A stretch of DNA of 44,400 nt, taken from Spirochaetota bacterium (GTDB lineage Bacteria > Spirochaetota > Spirochaetia > CADAEX01). Positions 16,957-25,293 of this stretch are shown here, piece after piece. Both the position numbers and the translations under genes were made by a program. The DNA lies in the NCBI GenBank assembly GCA_009786125.1, contig WQTU01000131.1, forward strand, positions 1 through 44,400, written 5' to 3'. Under the pieces are notes generated by a model. That model was not told the origin of the DNA, did no database searches, and worked only from the letters and a program-made list of their open reading frames with translations. How positions within the stretch are numbered: position 1 is the first letter of the stretch; each line of letters opens with the position of its first letter.

Positions 16957-18087
16957 TTGCGGCAAATAACAGAAAAAAACATAGAAAAAAATGAAAAATA
17001 TAATTTAATCATAAAAAAAGCAGGATTTGAGGCATTTTTACCTTTTCAAAAAAAGCTGATCGAGGCGTTTCCGGGCAATAAGTATATAGTCGCAGAGACT
17101 AAAGAGGGTTGCGGAAAAACTTTGGGGATAGCTCTTTCTGTTATTGAAAATACAGATCCATCATCTCCTGGATTAAAAAGTATTGTTATTGCATCGTCCC
17201 ATGAAAATGCCGAAAAAATCAGTATTCTTTTTAAAAAACTGTCTCAAAGAAAAGCAACAACCCTTAGGGCAATTGCAGCAAATCCGGACAGAAATATTAA
17301 AAAAGACTCCAGGCTGCTCGGAAAACAGCCTGATATTTTTATAAGCACAGCAGACAGTATTATCGATCAAATAAGGAGTAATAATATTTCCCTTGACAGC
17401 ATACAAAGCTGTATATTGGAAGACAGCGATGTAGATGATTTTCACAGTTTTGAAAAAGACATAGAATTTATTTTTTCGAAACTCACGGGCACGCGAAGTA
17501 GTAGCAAAAAGCAGTTTTTTATGGTATTTACAAAAGAAAAAGAACATAATTATTCTTTTTATCAATTCTTTAAAAAACCAATAACAATAGACTGTACAGA
17601 GACAGGAGAAGAAAAAAACATGGATAACTCGTTTATACAAAATATTGTTTCAAAGATAAAGGAAGCACCGGATATAAACAGCCTTGCAGAAGTCAAAAAA
17701 CTAATAAAGAAGAATGTTCCTTTTTTTACAAGGGGTTATTTCTCGGCATGGCTTCTCATAAAATACGCAGAACAAAACGGATATAATATTCAGGCAAGCG
17801 AAAACGAAAAAGAGGATAAGGATTTTAAAACTATTTTTATAAATGTCGGAAAAACCAAGCGGCTCTTTGCAAAAGATATTGCAGGAATAATTTTGTCATC
17901 TAAAGCAGCAGAGGAAAGCGATTTAAAGCGCATAAAAGTATTTGACAGCTATTCATTTATTGATGTTACGACTTCAAAAGCAGAAGCTATTTTGAATACT
18001 ATTAATGGTTTTACATTTAAAGGGAAAAAATTAGGCGCTGATTACGCAAAAAAACAGCAAAAAAGCGCTTCAGCGAGGGAGAAATAG
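16957..18087 (+). CDS. Eroded DEAD-box protein with DbpA RNA-binding domain
   Basis: A 376-aa protein. Residues about 20-215 resemble the first RecA lobe of DEAD-box helicases: LPFQKKLIEAF, a P-loop TKEGCGKT, and PDIFISTADSIIDQI in place of motif Ib. Motif II reads ILEDSDVDDF instead of DEAD, and SAT is not found. The second RecA lobe with motifs IV-VI is absent; a short helical linker leads to a DbpA-type RNA-binding domain (about 285-370, with NVGKTKRLFAKDIAGII, FDSYSFIDV and FKGKKLGADYAKK). It is probably an RNA-binding protein that has lost helicase activity; that is inference. The start is TTG with AGGG seven bases upstream; no ATG is available. Confidence 0.8.
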   Translation: MRQITEKNIEKNEKYNLIIKKAGFEAFLPFQKKLIEAFPGNKYIVAETKEGCGKTLGIALSVIENTDPSSPGLKSIVIASSHENAEKISILFKKLSQRKATTLRAIAANPDRNIKKDSRLLGKQPDIFISTADSIIDQIRSNNISLDSIQSCILEDSDVDDFHSFEKDIEFIFSKLTGTRSSSKKQFFMVFTKEKEHNYSFYQFFKKPITIDCTETGEEKNMDNSFIQNIVSKIKEAPDINSLAEVKKLIKKNVPFFTRGYFSAWLLIKYAEQNGYNIQASENEKEDKDFKTIFINVGKTKRLFAKDIAGIILSSKAAEESDLKRIKVFDSYSFIDVTTSKAEAILNTINGFTFKGKKLGADYAKKQQKSASAREK

Positions 18088-18104
18088 GTTTTTGATCGCC
18101 TTTT

Positions 18105-19316
18105 TTAACTGCTTATTACTTCAATAAAGAAATAGGTAAGAAAAAAATTAATTATCATTCCCAATGAAAAAATAGCCAAAGAAAGGTATTCATATATTTG
18201 TGATCTCTGCTGGCATTTTTTTATAATAGCCGCAGGGTTTCCGTCAATAATAATTTCTTCGATAAGAGGATCCTGAAATTTTTCCTCTGGTTTATAAAAG
18301 TAATAATAGATATTACTTTTTGACAGATTATTATTTAAAACAGATGCTCTTCTTATTTTAATATTTTTATTATGGCAAATTTGTACTACTTCTTCATGGT
18401 TTTCAATCTTTTTACAGCAATATGGTATTTCGGACCATACATAAAGGCAGAGATTATCATTCAAAAGATTACTATCTGCAAAATGATGAAACGGAAGTTT
18501 TACAATATCCCTTTCTGCTCTTAGAAATCTGGCTTTTTTCCAAAAATGCCTGTAGGTAAAAAAGAGTACAACACCGGGAGGGAAAAGAGGCATTATTGGA
18601 ATAAGGCTCAAAACAAGTGTAAATTTCGAAATATCTGCAAATTCTGGAGCCGAATAAAGCTGATACGCGATAATAAAAAGAGCAAAAGAGCCGGCAACCA
18701 GAGAGACAGGGGTAAAAATATTCCAAAACTCATTCCTGTGCCTTCCTGCCCATATACTGCGCCTTAACAGAGACTCCTGTTTGCCGTCGTAAATAAGAAA
18801 AGTAATGCTACTTTCGGTTGTATTTCTAAAAATTGCTTTGCCTTTTTCCATAAAAAGCGGTCCGCATACCATAACTTCTGTTTGCTGGGATAAAGAGTGA
18901 AATGCTTCCCAGCTAAGCGCTTGCGGCATCTCATCGATTATAATTTCTCTGTTTTTTTCATATATATTGTTTTTATCTTCCTCCTGGGAGCCAAAAGCAG
19001 GAATAAGGTATATTTTAACGCTTTTCATATCTACAGTAACTGTAAAATTACTGCTTCTGAGCCATATTTCATATTTATCCTGTATTGCTTCGAGTGTGCC
19101 GAAAAATTTAAATATACCAAGATATTCCGTTACGCAGGGTGATGCAAATTCCCTGCTTGTTCTGGATTTATGAAAATCAATAATAGGAGCAGTTGCGGCA
19201 GCTACAAGTTTTCTGCGGAATTCTTTCCAGCGGCTTCTAACAATAAAAGCGCCAATTCCGGGAATTAATAAGTAAAATAAAATTGTTGTTGCAAGAATTA
19301 AAATTAAATAATTCAT
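18105..19316 (-). CDS. Membrane protein of unknown function
   Basis: A 403-aa protein I do not recognise. It has an N-terminal hydrophobic anchor (about 2-25), a central soluble part (30-195), two close helices in the middle (about 205-265, including FTPVSLVAGSFALFIIAYQL and LIPIMPLFPPGVVLFFTY), another soluble part and a final helix (about 375-400). The pattern suggests an inner-membrane protein with two soluble domains. It begins 2 nt after the stop of the 126-aa gene and is probably co-transcribed with it. It converges on the DEAD-box-like gene with only 17 bp between stops. Confidence 0.75.
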   Translation of the reverse strand: MNYLILILATTILFYLLIPGIGAFIVRSRWKEFRRKLVAAATAPIIDFHKSRTSREFASPCVTEYLGIFKFFGTLEAIQDKYEIWLRSSNFTVTVDMKSVKIYLIPAFGSQEEDKNNIYEKNREIIIDEMPQALSWEAFHSLSQQTEVMVCGPLFMEKGKAIFRNTTESSITFLIYDGKQESLLRRSIWAGRHRNEFWNIFTPVSLVAGSFALFIIAYQLYSAPEFADISKFTLVLSLIPIMPLFPPGVVLFFTYRHFWKKARFLRAERDIVKLPFHHFADSNLLNDNLCLYVWSEIPYCCKKIENHEEVVQICHNKNIKIRRASVLNNNLSKSNIYYYFYKPEEKFQDPLIEEIIIDGNPAAIIKKCQQRSQIYEYLSLAIFSLGMIINFFLTYFFIEVISS

Positions 19317-19318
19317 TA

Positions 19319-19699
19319 TTATGCAGTCATATTAAGAATAGAACCTGGAGAATAAATTCCATGATTATAATTAACAGGTGTATTTAGTCTGTCCCTAAGA
19401 TCAGCCGATAAATTATCTATTAAACCCTGGAGTTGCAGATTGTCGATACTTTCAACATCTACATCCATTCTTCTGTCTCGCAACCTGCTTATTTGTTCAA
19501 TCAAAATATCAAGCCGCTTAAGTTGAAAATAAGAGACATTTCTTTCTAATATTGTAGGAACACCTATTATGTGCTTAAATCTGGCATTAATTCCTATGGG
19601 ATCATTAACAACAATAGGTAAACGCCCGCCAAAATGGCTTACTTTTAATATTTGAGAGTAAGATACTGATAAACTTGAAACAGCATTTATAGATTCCAT
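19319..19699 (-). CDS. Hypothetical protein
   Basis: A 126-aa soluble protein with no signal peptide or membrane segment and no recognised family. Its first half is Ser/Val/Ile-rich (SILKVSHFGGRLPIVV-like region), the middle holds a helical stretch (about 57-75) and the C-terminus is polar. SD-like AGGGG precedes the ATG, but both are buried in a predicted RNA stem (19698-19764). It lies between a TraR/DksA gene and a membrane protein gene on the same strand, with spacings of 68 and 2 nt, and may be in their operon. Confidence 0.65.
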   Translation of the reverse strand: MESINAVSSLSVSYSQILKVSHFGGRLPIVVNDPIGINARFKHIIGVPTILERNVSYFQLKRLDILIEQISRLRDRRMDVDVESIDNLQLQGLIDNLSADLRDRLNTPVNYNHGIYSPGSILNMTA

Positions 19700-19764
19700 A
19701 ATTAGCCCCTGCCTTCCAATTATCGGCTGTCTCGTACAACATATTAGAATTTTGGGCTAATTAT
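19698..19764 (-). promoter_or_regulatory. Predicted hairpin hiding the RBS and start codon
   Basis: ATAATTAGCCC (19698-19708 on the plus strand) and GGGCTAATTAT (19754-19764) are a perfect 11-bp inverted repeat. In the minus-strand transcript the distal arm contains the AGGGG Shine-Dalgarno region and the AUG of the 126-aa gene. The proximal arm starts 3 nt after the dksA-like stop codon. Folding would block translation of the second gene; ribosomes finishing the first gene, temperature or a ligand could open it. Confidence 0.5.
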
Positions 19765-19767
19765 AGT

Positions 19768-20124
19768 TTATCTGTTCATTTTCTCATCAGTTGTTTTGCA
19801 TGATATACACATTACAGCATACGGAATTGCTTCAAGCCGCTCTTCGGATATTTTTTTTCCGCATTTCATACAAAGACCGTATCTGTCATTATGAATTCTT
19901 GATAAAGCAGCATCAATTAATCTTAATCTCTTGATATCGTGCGCGCTCATTGTCTCAAGCATTTTCTTGTCTATATCGTCTGCAGCAACATCTACAATAT
20001 CTTTTGGGTCTATGTCTTCTACCAGAGATTTGAAAGAATCATTCTCCGAAATGAGGTTGTTGATAATCTCTTCCTTCAACTGAAGTAATGCTTTATTCAT
20101 TTTCTCTTTAAAACCGCTTTCCAT
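19768..20124 (-). CDS. TraR/DksA-family zinc-finger protein
   Basis: A 118-aa protein. I start it at the ATG at 20124 because AAAGGGTG lies just upstream; the frame extends further but into the promoter region. A helical coiled-coil-like N-terminal part (KEKMNKALLQLKEEIINNL) with an acidic middle (DIDPKDIVDVAADDIDKK) leads to a C4 zinc finger, CMKCGKKI then CISCK. This is the TraR/DksA layout: such proteins enter the secondary channel of RNA polymerase and modify initiation, often with ppGpp. A minus-strand TTGACA (20184-20179) with a weak CAAATT may be its promoter. Confidence 0.87.
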   Translation of the reverse strand: MESGFKEKMNKALLQLKEEIINNLISENDSFKSLVEDIDPKDIVDVAADDIDKKMLETMSAHDIKRLRLIDAALSRIHNDRYGLCMKCGKKISEERLEAIPYAVMCISCKTTDEKMNR

Positions 20125-20196
20125 AAACACACCCTTTATTTCTAACTTAGAGGGTAATTTGCACAATTTCGCACTTCTTGTCAAGCTCATTCTTTA

Positions 20197-20225
20197 TTGA
20201 CAAAGGGTTTTTATTAAAATATTAT
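20197..20225 (+). promoter_or_regulatory. Promoter of infA
   Basis: A consensus TTGACA (20197-20202), a 17-bp spacer and TATTAT (20220-20225) place the transcription start near 20232, about 30 nt before the infA start codon. Confidence 0.75.
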
Positions 20226-20262
20226 GAATTAATTGTTAATATCAGTACAAAATGGAGGAATT

Positions 20263-20484
20263 TTGACTACTAAAGAAGAAGCCATTGAAATCGATGGCGT
20301 GGTAAAGGAATCTTTGCCCAACACAATGTTTAAAGTAGAAGTTAAAAATGGTCATGTAATATTGGCTCATCTTTCTGGCAAAATGAGAAAATTTTATATC
20401 AGAATAGTGCCTGGCGATAAGGTAAAAGTTGCTCTCTCTCCTTATGACCTCACGCGAGGAAGGATAATTTACAGAGAAAAGTAG
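20263..20484 (+). CDS. infA: Translation initiation factor IF-1
   Basis: A 73-aa protein with the single S1-like OB fold of IF-1 ([55 protein letters not shown]). IF-1 occupies the ribosomal A site during initiation. I take the TTG at 20263 as start because GGAGGA lies directly upstream and the length then matches the family; an in-frame TTG at 20233 would add ten residues before the Shine-Dalgarno. The promoter is at 20197-20225. Confidence 0.95.
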   Translation: MTTKEEAIEIDGVVKESLPNTMFKVEVKNGHVILAHLSGKMRKFYIRIVPGDKVKVALSPYDLTRGRIIYREK

Positions 20485-20497
20485 ATCGTTTGCCAGC

Positions 20498-20560
20498 AAA
20501 GCGCCGCTTGCACTTTACCAAGTGAGGTGCCGGACATATGCGAAGCTGTATGCCGAAGAT
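20498..20560 (-). repeat. Weak family B palindromic repeat copy
   Basis: The plus strand reads CGCTTGCACTTTACCAAG, then TGAGGTGCCGGACAT. It resembles one unit of the larger copy at 21041-21156, which reads CGCTTGCACATCTACCAAAT. It lies between infA and the convergent Smr gene. The match is partial. Confidence 0.3.
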
Positions 20561-20629
20561 TTAAATACAAATTTATTTTTGCCCTGCAACATTCGCTGAA
20601 AGGCTGCGGTCGCTTTACACGAATACCTT

Positions 20630-21028
20630 TTATTTTAGAATTATCCAACGGGAACCTTTCCCGCCATCTTTTTGCTGCGAAAACCCTGTTGTTCCGGCGA
20701 AAGGACAATTTTTTAAGACATTATCAACCACTTTTACAAGAACTGCCTCGCCGTTTGAATGGATTCCTTTGCCGTGGATTATGCAAACTTTGGTATATCC
20801 CTTACTTTTGCTGAACGCAAGAAATTTGTTTAGTTCTATTTCTGCTTCTGCTGATGTCAAACCGTGAAGATCGAGAGTAGCCTGGGGTTTCATTTTTTTA
20901 AGAATTTTTAAATTTCTGGAGCTTTTTGGGATATCCTCGCCTGCGGCATTACTTGTTTTATCTTTATCGGGATATGAGCTGCTCTGGTTCCTTTTTTCCC
21001 AATTTTCAAGAATTTTTCCAAAATCCAT
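20630..21028 (-). CDS. Smr-domain protein
   Basis: A 132-aa protein. I start it at the ATG at 21028 (MDFGKILENWEKR) because GGAGAA precedes it; upstream codons are repeat DNA. The C-terminal Smr domain (about 50-130) shows LDLHGLTSAEAEIEL and IIHGKGIHSNGEAVLV, the two motifs of this nuclease/RNA- or DNA-binding fold, found alone (as here) or at the end of MutS2. It is the last gene on the bat strand, separated from batD by a repeat copy, and converges on infA. Its substrate is unknown. Confidence 0.85.
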   Translation of the reverse strand: MDFGKILENWEKRNQSSSYPDKDKTSNAAGEDIPKSSRNLKILKKMKPQATLDLHGLTSAEAEIELNKFLAFSKSKGYTKVCIIHGKGIHSNGEAVLVKVVDNVLKNCPFAGTTGFSQQKDGGKGSRWIILK

Positions 21029-21040
21029 ATTTATTCTCCG

Positions 21041-21206
21041 ACGAAGCGAGAGTTGCGAGCAAGCCTCGCTTGCACATCTACCAAATAAGTAAGAGTCGCG
21101 GGCAAGCATAGCTTGCACATGACCGAACGATGAGGTGGACAAAGAGGCTTACCCCTTGTATACCGAGCGAGGAAGAGAACAAAAGGTTAGCGAAGCTATA
21201 CCTTTT
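21041..21206 (-). repeat. Family B palindromic repeat, double copy
   Basis: On the minus strand the blocks run AAGGGGTAAGCCTCTTTGTC, then ACCTCATCGTTCGGTCATG, GCAAGCTATGCTTGC and CGCGACTCTTACTT, in the same order as the copy at 249-329. A second shortened unit follows (ATGTGCAAGCGAGGCTTGC, then TCGCAACTCTCGCTTCG). The 5' border GAATAAAAGGTATAGC overlaps the batD stop codon and recurs almost exactly at 26301-26315. Confidence 0.6.
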
Positions 21207-22824
21207 ATTCTGGTTCCGTTAAAATGTTTTCTTTTCTTATCCAGCCCCTATTGGCTTTGTCTGTGGTTTCTATAAGGAAAAACTCTCCTTTTTCCCCTAT
21301 TATTCTAACCAGACCGCCGCTTTCCATAGTAAATCTTACATTAACAAATTCTTCGGGAAGAACATAAACATTAACAGAGACAGAGTCTTCTATAACAATT
21401 CCATAAACAGGTTCTTTAATCAATATTTTTGTTATTATAAAAAATCCAATAATAACGCTTAATAAAACTATTACCAAAAGAGCTATTATTGATTTTTTGT
21501 TTTTTTTCTTTAATACAAAAACAAGCGAAGGAATTATGGATATTATTAAAATTATTCTGAATATTTCAAACAGAATTTTTTTTATTTTTTCTTCGCGGTC
21601 TGCTTGAATTATATCGGGCGCAGGTTGCGTAAATAATTCTTTTTCTATATTTAAAACAAAAACAGCTCCTTGCCGCCTTTCTTGTCTTGAGTGCAGTAAC
21701 GATTCAGGAGAATCTTTTGGATACCATAAAAAATCGGGAATTATAACTGAAATTGTTTCTTGCCACTCTGCTCCGGGTTTTTTTCTGATTAAATAAGTAA
21801 GTTCTCTTGTACCTCTAAAAAATCTGTAATCCGGGGTAACATCATATCTGTCTCTTATAAGAGAAATGAATGCTATTTCCGGGCTGCAAATGTATGGAAC
21901 AGGCATTGTGATTCCGTAAAAATTGCCTGTTCCTGTAATTTTCTGCCTTAAGATAACAGCTTGCACTGCTGATATTTCATTGCCTGATATTTCGTACTCA
22001 TAGGAAAAATTCCCAATTGCGCTTATATTTTGTTCTGTTGCAGGCAGCGAAGAAATTGCAATTGGTACGCCTTTTAATATTGTGCTATACTCGAAATCTT
22101 CTTCGGAAATAAAAATTTCTACGTTAGGCAGAGTTAAACTGCCTGCCCTGAATGGAACAAATATGTGATCGTGGAAAAGCACATCGTAGACTCTCCCTGT
22201 CATTGTTTCTTTTGCAATAACTGTTCTCTCGTTTTTTTCTGCGTTTCTGCTGATTCTTTTTACAATTCCGCCAGATGTTTGCGATACTTCGGATTCTATT
22301 GTAATATTAGGGTTTTCTATATTTTCTATTATAAAACGTAAAGGAATTATTTCCCCGGGATAATAGTTTCTCCGTGGGATATCCCATCTTGCAGAGAGGG
22401 GAATTCTATCAATGCTGCCATGTCTCTGAGAAGTTGGGACTGCGGTAATAAAAACAGGGGGAGTATATACCGGCGCTCTGCCGCTGCTTCTTATTCTAAA
22501 ACTTTCTATTATGTAGCGTCCGGGATTATTTAATCTAAAAGTATAATCAACAACCGAACCATTTATTCTTGGTCTTATGGATGGACCTGCTACAACTTCA
22601 AGCCCGCTCGGGAATGCCGGAGCTTCAATAATTAATCTTGCCGGAGGTATATCCGGAATAAGAATAGTGAATCTAAATTCTTCGTTTACATGAAAAGAAG
22701 TTTTTTCTATAATTACTTGTCCTGTAAACTCTTCGGCCCAAAGCAGGAAAGAGAATAACAGAAAAAAAGCTACCAATCCCTTGTGCGGTCTGATGATGTT
22801 GTAACTGTTGTATCTTGTATCCAA
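21205..22824 (-). CDS. batD: BatD-like protein with SH3 tail
   Basis: A 539-aa membrane-anchored protein of the BatD (oxygen tolerance) type. A signal-type hydrophobic segment (about 17-30) is followed by a long periplasmic region of repeated beta domains (about 35-395), typical of BatD, and one or two membrane helices (about 418-470). The extra C-terminal 70 residues look like a bacterial SH3 domain (VYGIVIEDSVSVNVYVLPEE, GGLVRIIGEKGEFFLIE, RGWIRKENIL). The start overlaps the end of batC by 55 nt in another frame. The TAA stop lies on the border of the repeat at 21041-21206. Confidence 0.8.
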   Translation of the reverse strand: MDTRYNSYNIIRPHKGLVAFFLLFSFLLWAEEFTGQVIIEKTSFHVNEEFRFTILIPDIPPARLIIEAPAFPSGLEVVAGPSIRPRINGSVVDYTFRLNNPGRYIIESFRIRSSGRAPVYTPPVFITAVPTSQRHGSIDRIPLSARWDIPRRNYYPGEIIPLRFIIENIENPNITIESEVSQTSGGIVKRISRNAEKNERTVIAKETMTGRVYDVLFHDHIFVPFRAGSLTLPNVEIFISEEDFEYSTILKGVPIAISSLPATEQNISAIGNFSYEYEISGNEISAVQAVILRQKITGTGNFYGITMPVPYICSPEIAFISLIRDRYDVTPDYRFFRGTRELTYLIRKKPGAEWQETISVIIPDFLWYPKDSPESLLHSRQERRQGAVFVLNIEKELFTQPAPDIIQADREEKIKKILFEIFRIILIISIIPSLVFVLKKKNKKSIIALLVIVLLSVIIGFFIITKILIKEPVYGIVIEDSVSVNVYVLPEEFVNVRFTMESGGLVRIIGEKGEFFLIETTDKANRGWIRKENILTEPE

Positions 22825-23369
22825 AACAAATTTTCTCCGGAAAACATTATATTAAGCAACCTTTCTGCGTCTTCTGCAGCTTCGTCATTATCAACCAGCA
22901 AAAGATGTTTCACGCTCTCTTTCTTCTTATTCTCATGCATAAACAAGAGCGCAAGCTCCAGATTTTGGATTAATCTTACATCATTATTGTTAATAAGAAC
23001 AGCATTTTTAAAAAACCCGGCTGCTCTTTCATAATATCCTCTTTGGAAAGCAATAATGCCTAATTCGCAATAGATTCTGTATCTAAGTGCATCGTTATCT
23101 GTAACAATAGAAAGAAGCCTGAACTCGGCAGCATCAAGCTCCCCTATTTTTCTATACAAATTAGCAATATTATATTCAATATATTTTCTGTGTTTATTAC
23201 CCAAATTATCAAGCGCTTTTCCAAAAACAGCAATAGCTCTGTCAACTTCTCCTCTTTCGAAAAGATAAATTGCCGAAAGATTATGATAACAAGCTTTTAT
23301 ATAATTGCCGCTGCACGATGAAAAAATAATCAGCAGAGCAATAAAGGGTATTAGATAATATTTTGCCAT
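22770..23369 (-). CDS. batC: BatC-like TPR lipoprotein
   Basis: A 199-aa protein with a lipoprotein signal (LLIIFSSC, Cys at about 19) and four or so TPR-type helical repeats (AIYLFERGEVDRAIAVFGKA, NIANLYRKIGELDAAEFRL, LGIIAFQRGYYERAAGFFKN and another). In bat clusters BatC carries TPRs and is thought to help assemble the Bat complex. It overlaps batB by 19 nt and batD by 55 nt. Confidence 0.8.
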   Translation of the reverse strand: MAKYYLIPFIALLIIFSSCSGNYIKACYHNLSAIYLFERGEVDRAIAVFGKALDNLGNKHRKYIEYNIANLYRKIGELDAAEFRLLSIVTDNDALRYRIYCELGIIAFQRGYYERAAGFFKNAVLINNNDVRLIQNLELALLFMHENKKKESVKHLLLVDNDEAAEDAERLLNIMFSGENLFWIQDTTVTTSSDRTRDW

Positions 23370-24298
23370 TTAATTCCCCGCAGCAGTAACGCTGCAATAA
23401 AAATAATAAACCCCATAAAAGAAAAAAACAATGAAAAACTATATTCTGCATGCCGCCCTTTGGGTGAAAGAGACAATGGAATGGTTCGGCTTAAATCTTG
23501 AAATGAAACCACAGAGCTGTTAGGCAATCTGGCAAGAGTGTTTACCATCTCCATATCAGGAACAGATATTACATCTCTGTCAGGAACAGGGGAGCCTGTT
23601 TTTTTATTCGGAGGAATTATATAAAGAGAAATATTATTTTCAATAATAGCATCTCTAATTGCATTTCTTAATCTTGGAAAACTTCCTTTGTCCGGTTCTT
23701 CTGCATCTGTAAAAAGATATAATCTTTTATCTGTATTTTCATGGCTCGGAAATGATTCAACTGCCCTTAAAAGACCTCTGCCTACATCTGTGCCTGGCGC
23801 GGAAAATAAATCCGGATGAAGATTGTTAATGGTATTTATTACGATGTTTTTATTGCTTGTAAGCGGAAGCTTTGTAAATGCTTCTCCTTTAAAAACAACT
23901 ATTCCAAATCTGCCGTCTCCGGCAGCAACAATGGAAGTTGCTGCTCTTTTGCTCCTCTCCAATCTGGTTAAATTATCTCCGTCATCTGCAAGCATACTCT
24001 GCGATATGTCAAAAAGAAAAATAGTATCTTTTGTAAACGCCGGCTTGCTTGATATTACATCTCTTGTGCCTGAAATTACATAAGGGTTAGAAAGAGCTAT
24101 AATAAAAAAAATCATTCCTATTGCGTAGAGTGAAGCAAGATATATTTGTTTTATACGAAAAACCGAAGCTGCTTTGTTTTTTTCCCTGTAAAAAGAAACA
24201 TTATAAAAAAAATTTGTTTTTTTCTTTAATCTGCACAGCTCAAGTACAAAAAGAAATATGGGAATAAGCAGAAGTAAAAGAGCTATCGGAGTTTTCAT
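23351..24298 (-). CDS. batB: BatB-like von Willebrand A protein
   Basis: A 315-aa membrane protein with N-terminal helices (about 3-18 and 54-75), a VWA domain (about 85-275) and a C-terminal helix (about 288-308). The metal-ion-dependent adhesion motif is DISQSM; a Thr lies in GTDVGRG and an Asp in FTDAEEPD. BatA and BatB together form membrane VWA complexes linked to stress or oxygen tolerance and to MoxR action. Its start overlaps the batA stop by 4 nt. Confidence 0.85.
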   Translation of the reverse strand: MKTPIALLLLLIPIFLFVLELCRLKKKTNFFYNVSFYREKNKAASVFRIKQIYLASLYAIGMIFFIIALSNPYVISGTRDVISSKPAFTKDTIFLFDISQSMLADDGDNLTRLERSKRAATSIVAAGDGRFGIVVFKGEAFTKLPLTSNKNIVINTINNLHPDLFSAPGTDVGRGLLRAVESFPSHENTDKRLYLFTDAEEPDKGSFPRLRNAIRDAIIENNISLYIIPPNKKTGSPVPDRDVISVPDMEMVNTLARLPNSSVVSFQDLSRTIPLSLSPKGRHAEYSFSLFFSFMGFIIFIAALLLRGIKWQNII

Positions 24299-25293
24299 GG
24301 CATTATTTCCCTTAATAGCGCGATTTTTAAACTCATAGCCAGTAAAAGAATAAAAACCGCGGGTATAAAAAAATAGCCGGATAAATCTCTTTTTGTAAAA
24401 AATGTTTCGGTTGCAACTTCTTCTCTTTCTGCTCTAAAACTTGCAGTTATTCTTCTTATTGTTTCTTTAGTCGGGTTTTCAAGAAAATAGCCTCGGGTTA
24501 TTTCTGCAATTTTTCTTAATAGCGCAGGATCATAACTTCCTATAATTCTTCCGGCAATTCTGTCTCTATGAGGTAAGTCAATAATAACGACCTCGCTTGT
24601 AGGGCTGCCAATTGCTATGCAGTTTATTCTTATCCCTGCTCTTGCTGCTATATGAGCAGCGTCTATTGGAGTAAGTTCTCCATAATTTTCACCTCCGTCA
24701 GAAATAAGTATTATACTTCTGCCTTCTTGCGGCGAGTCTCTGAGAAAATAGATAGCTGTCCCTATTGCGGTTCCTATAGCAGTAGCATCTCCAAGATCCA
24801 TAACATTTGCGTCTCTAAGTCTTTGGAAAAAAGTATTTCTGTCCGGAGTCGGAAGAACCGAAACAACAGAATTGCTTCCAAAAAGAATAAGCCCGGGATA
24901 GTCATTTCCTGAATTCATAACAATATGTTCAGCAACTTCTTTAGCAATATCAAGTCTTGTTCTTCCGTTTTCAATAACAGCCATACTTGGAGAAACATCC
25001 AGCACTATAAAAAAATCATTGCCGCCTGAAAGATATCTTATATTTTTTGTTACATTTTTTGGAGCAGAAAAAGAAAACACAATTAAAATCAGCGATAGCC
25101 AAAAAAAGAAATTGATTACCCCCGGCAAAATGCGTTCTTTATTAAACTTCTGTGTTGGTTTATGTTTTTTGATATAATTTTTATCCGGCGCAGAAAAAAG
25201 TACAGCTCCTCTGTTTTTTCTTTTATATGAAAACCAAATAATAAATACAACAACAGGCATCAGCAAAAGCATTGCGGGGTTTTCGAGTATCAT
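24295..25293 (-). CDS. batA: BatA-like von Willebrand A protein
   Basis: A 332-aa membrane protein with N-terminal helices (about 7-22 and 55-75), a VWA domain (about 85-285) and a C-terminal helix (about 305-325). MIDAS residues are DVSPSM (about 99-104), the Thr of GDATAIG and SDGGENYG. It precedes batB and overlaps the neighbouring genes by 4 nt on both sides, so the three should be translationally coupled. Confidence 0.87.
   Translation of the reverse strand: MILENPAMLLLMPVVVFIIWFSYKRKNRGAVLFSAPDKNYIKKHKPTQKFNKERILPGVINFFFWLSLILIVFSFSAPKNVTKNIRYLSGGNDFFIVLDVSPSMAVIENGRTRLDIAKEVAEHIVMNSGNDYPGLILFGSNSVVSVLPTPDRNTFFQRLRDANVMDLGDATAIGTAIGTAIYFLRDSPQEGRSIILISDGGENYGELTPIDAAHIAARAGIRINCIAIGSPTSEVVIIDLPHRDRIAGRIIGSYDPALLRKIAEITRGYFLENPTKETIRRITASFRAEREEVATETFFTKRDLSGYFFIPAVFILLLAMSLKIALLREIMP

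Noticed and set aside
20233-20262. Longer IF-1 start
   Set aside because: It precedes the GGAGGA ribosome-binding site and would make IF-1 longer than the family.
21029-21142. N-terminal extension of the Smr protein
   Set aside because: It is encoded by repeat DNA, and GGAGAA supports the ATG at 21028.
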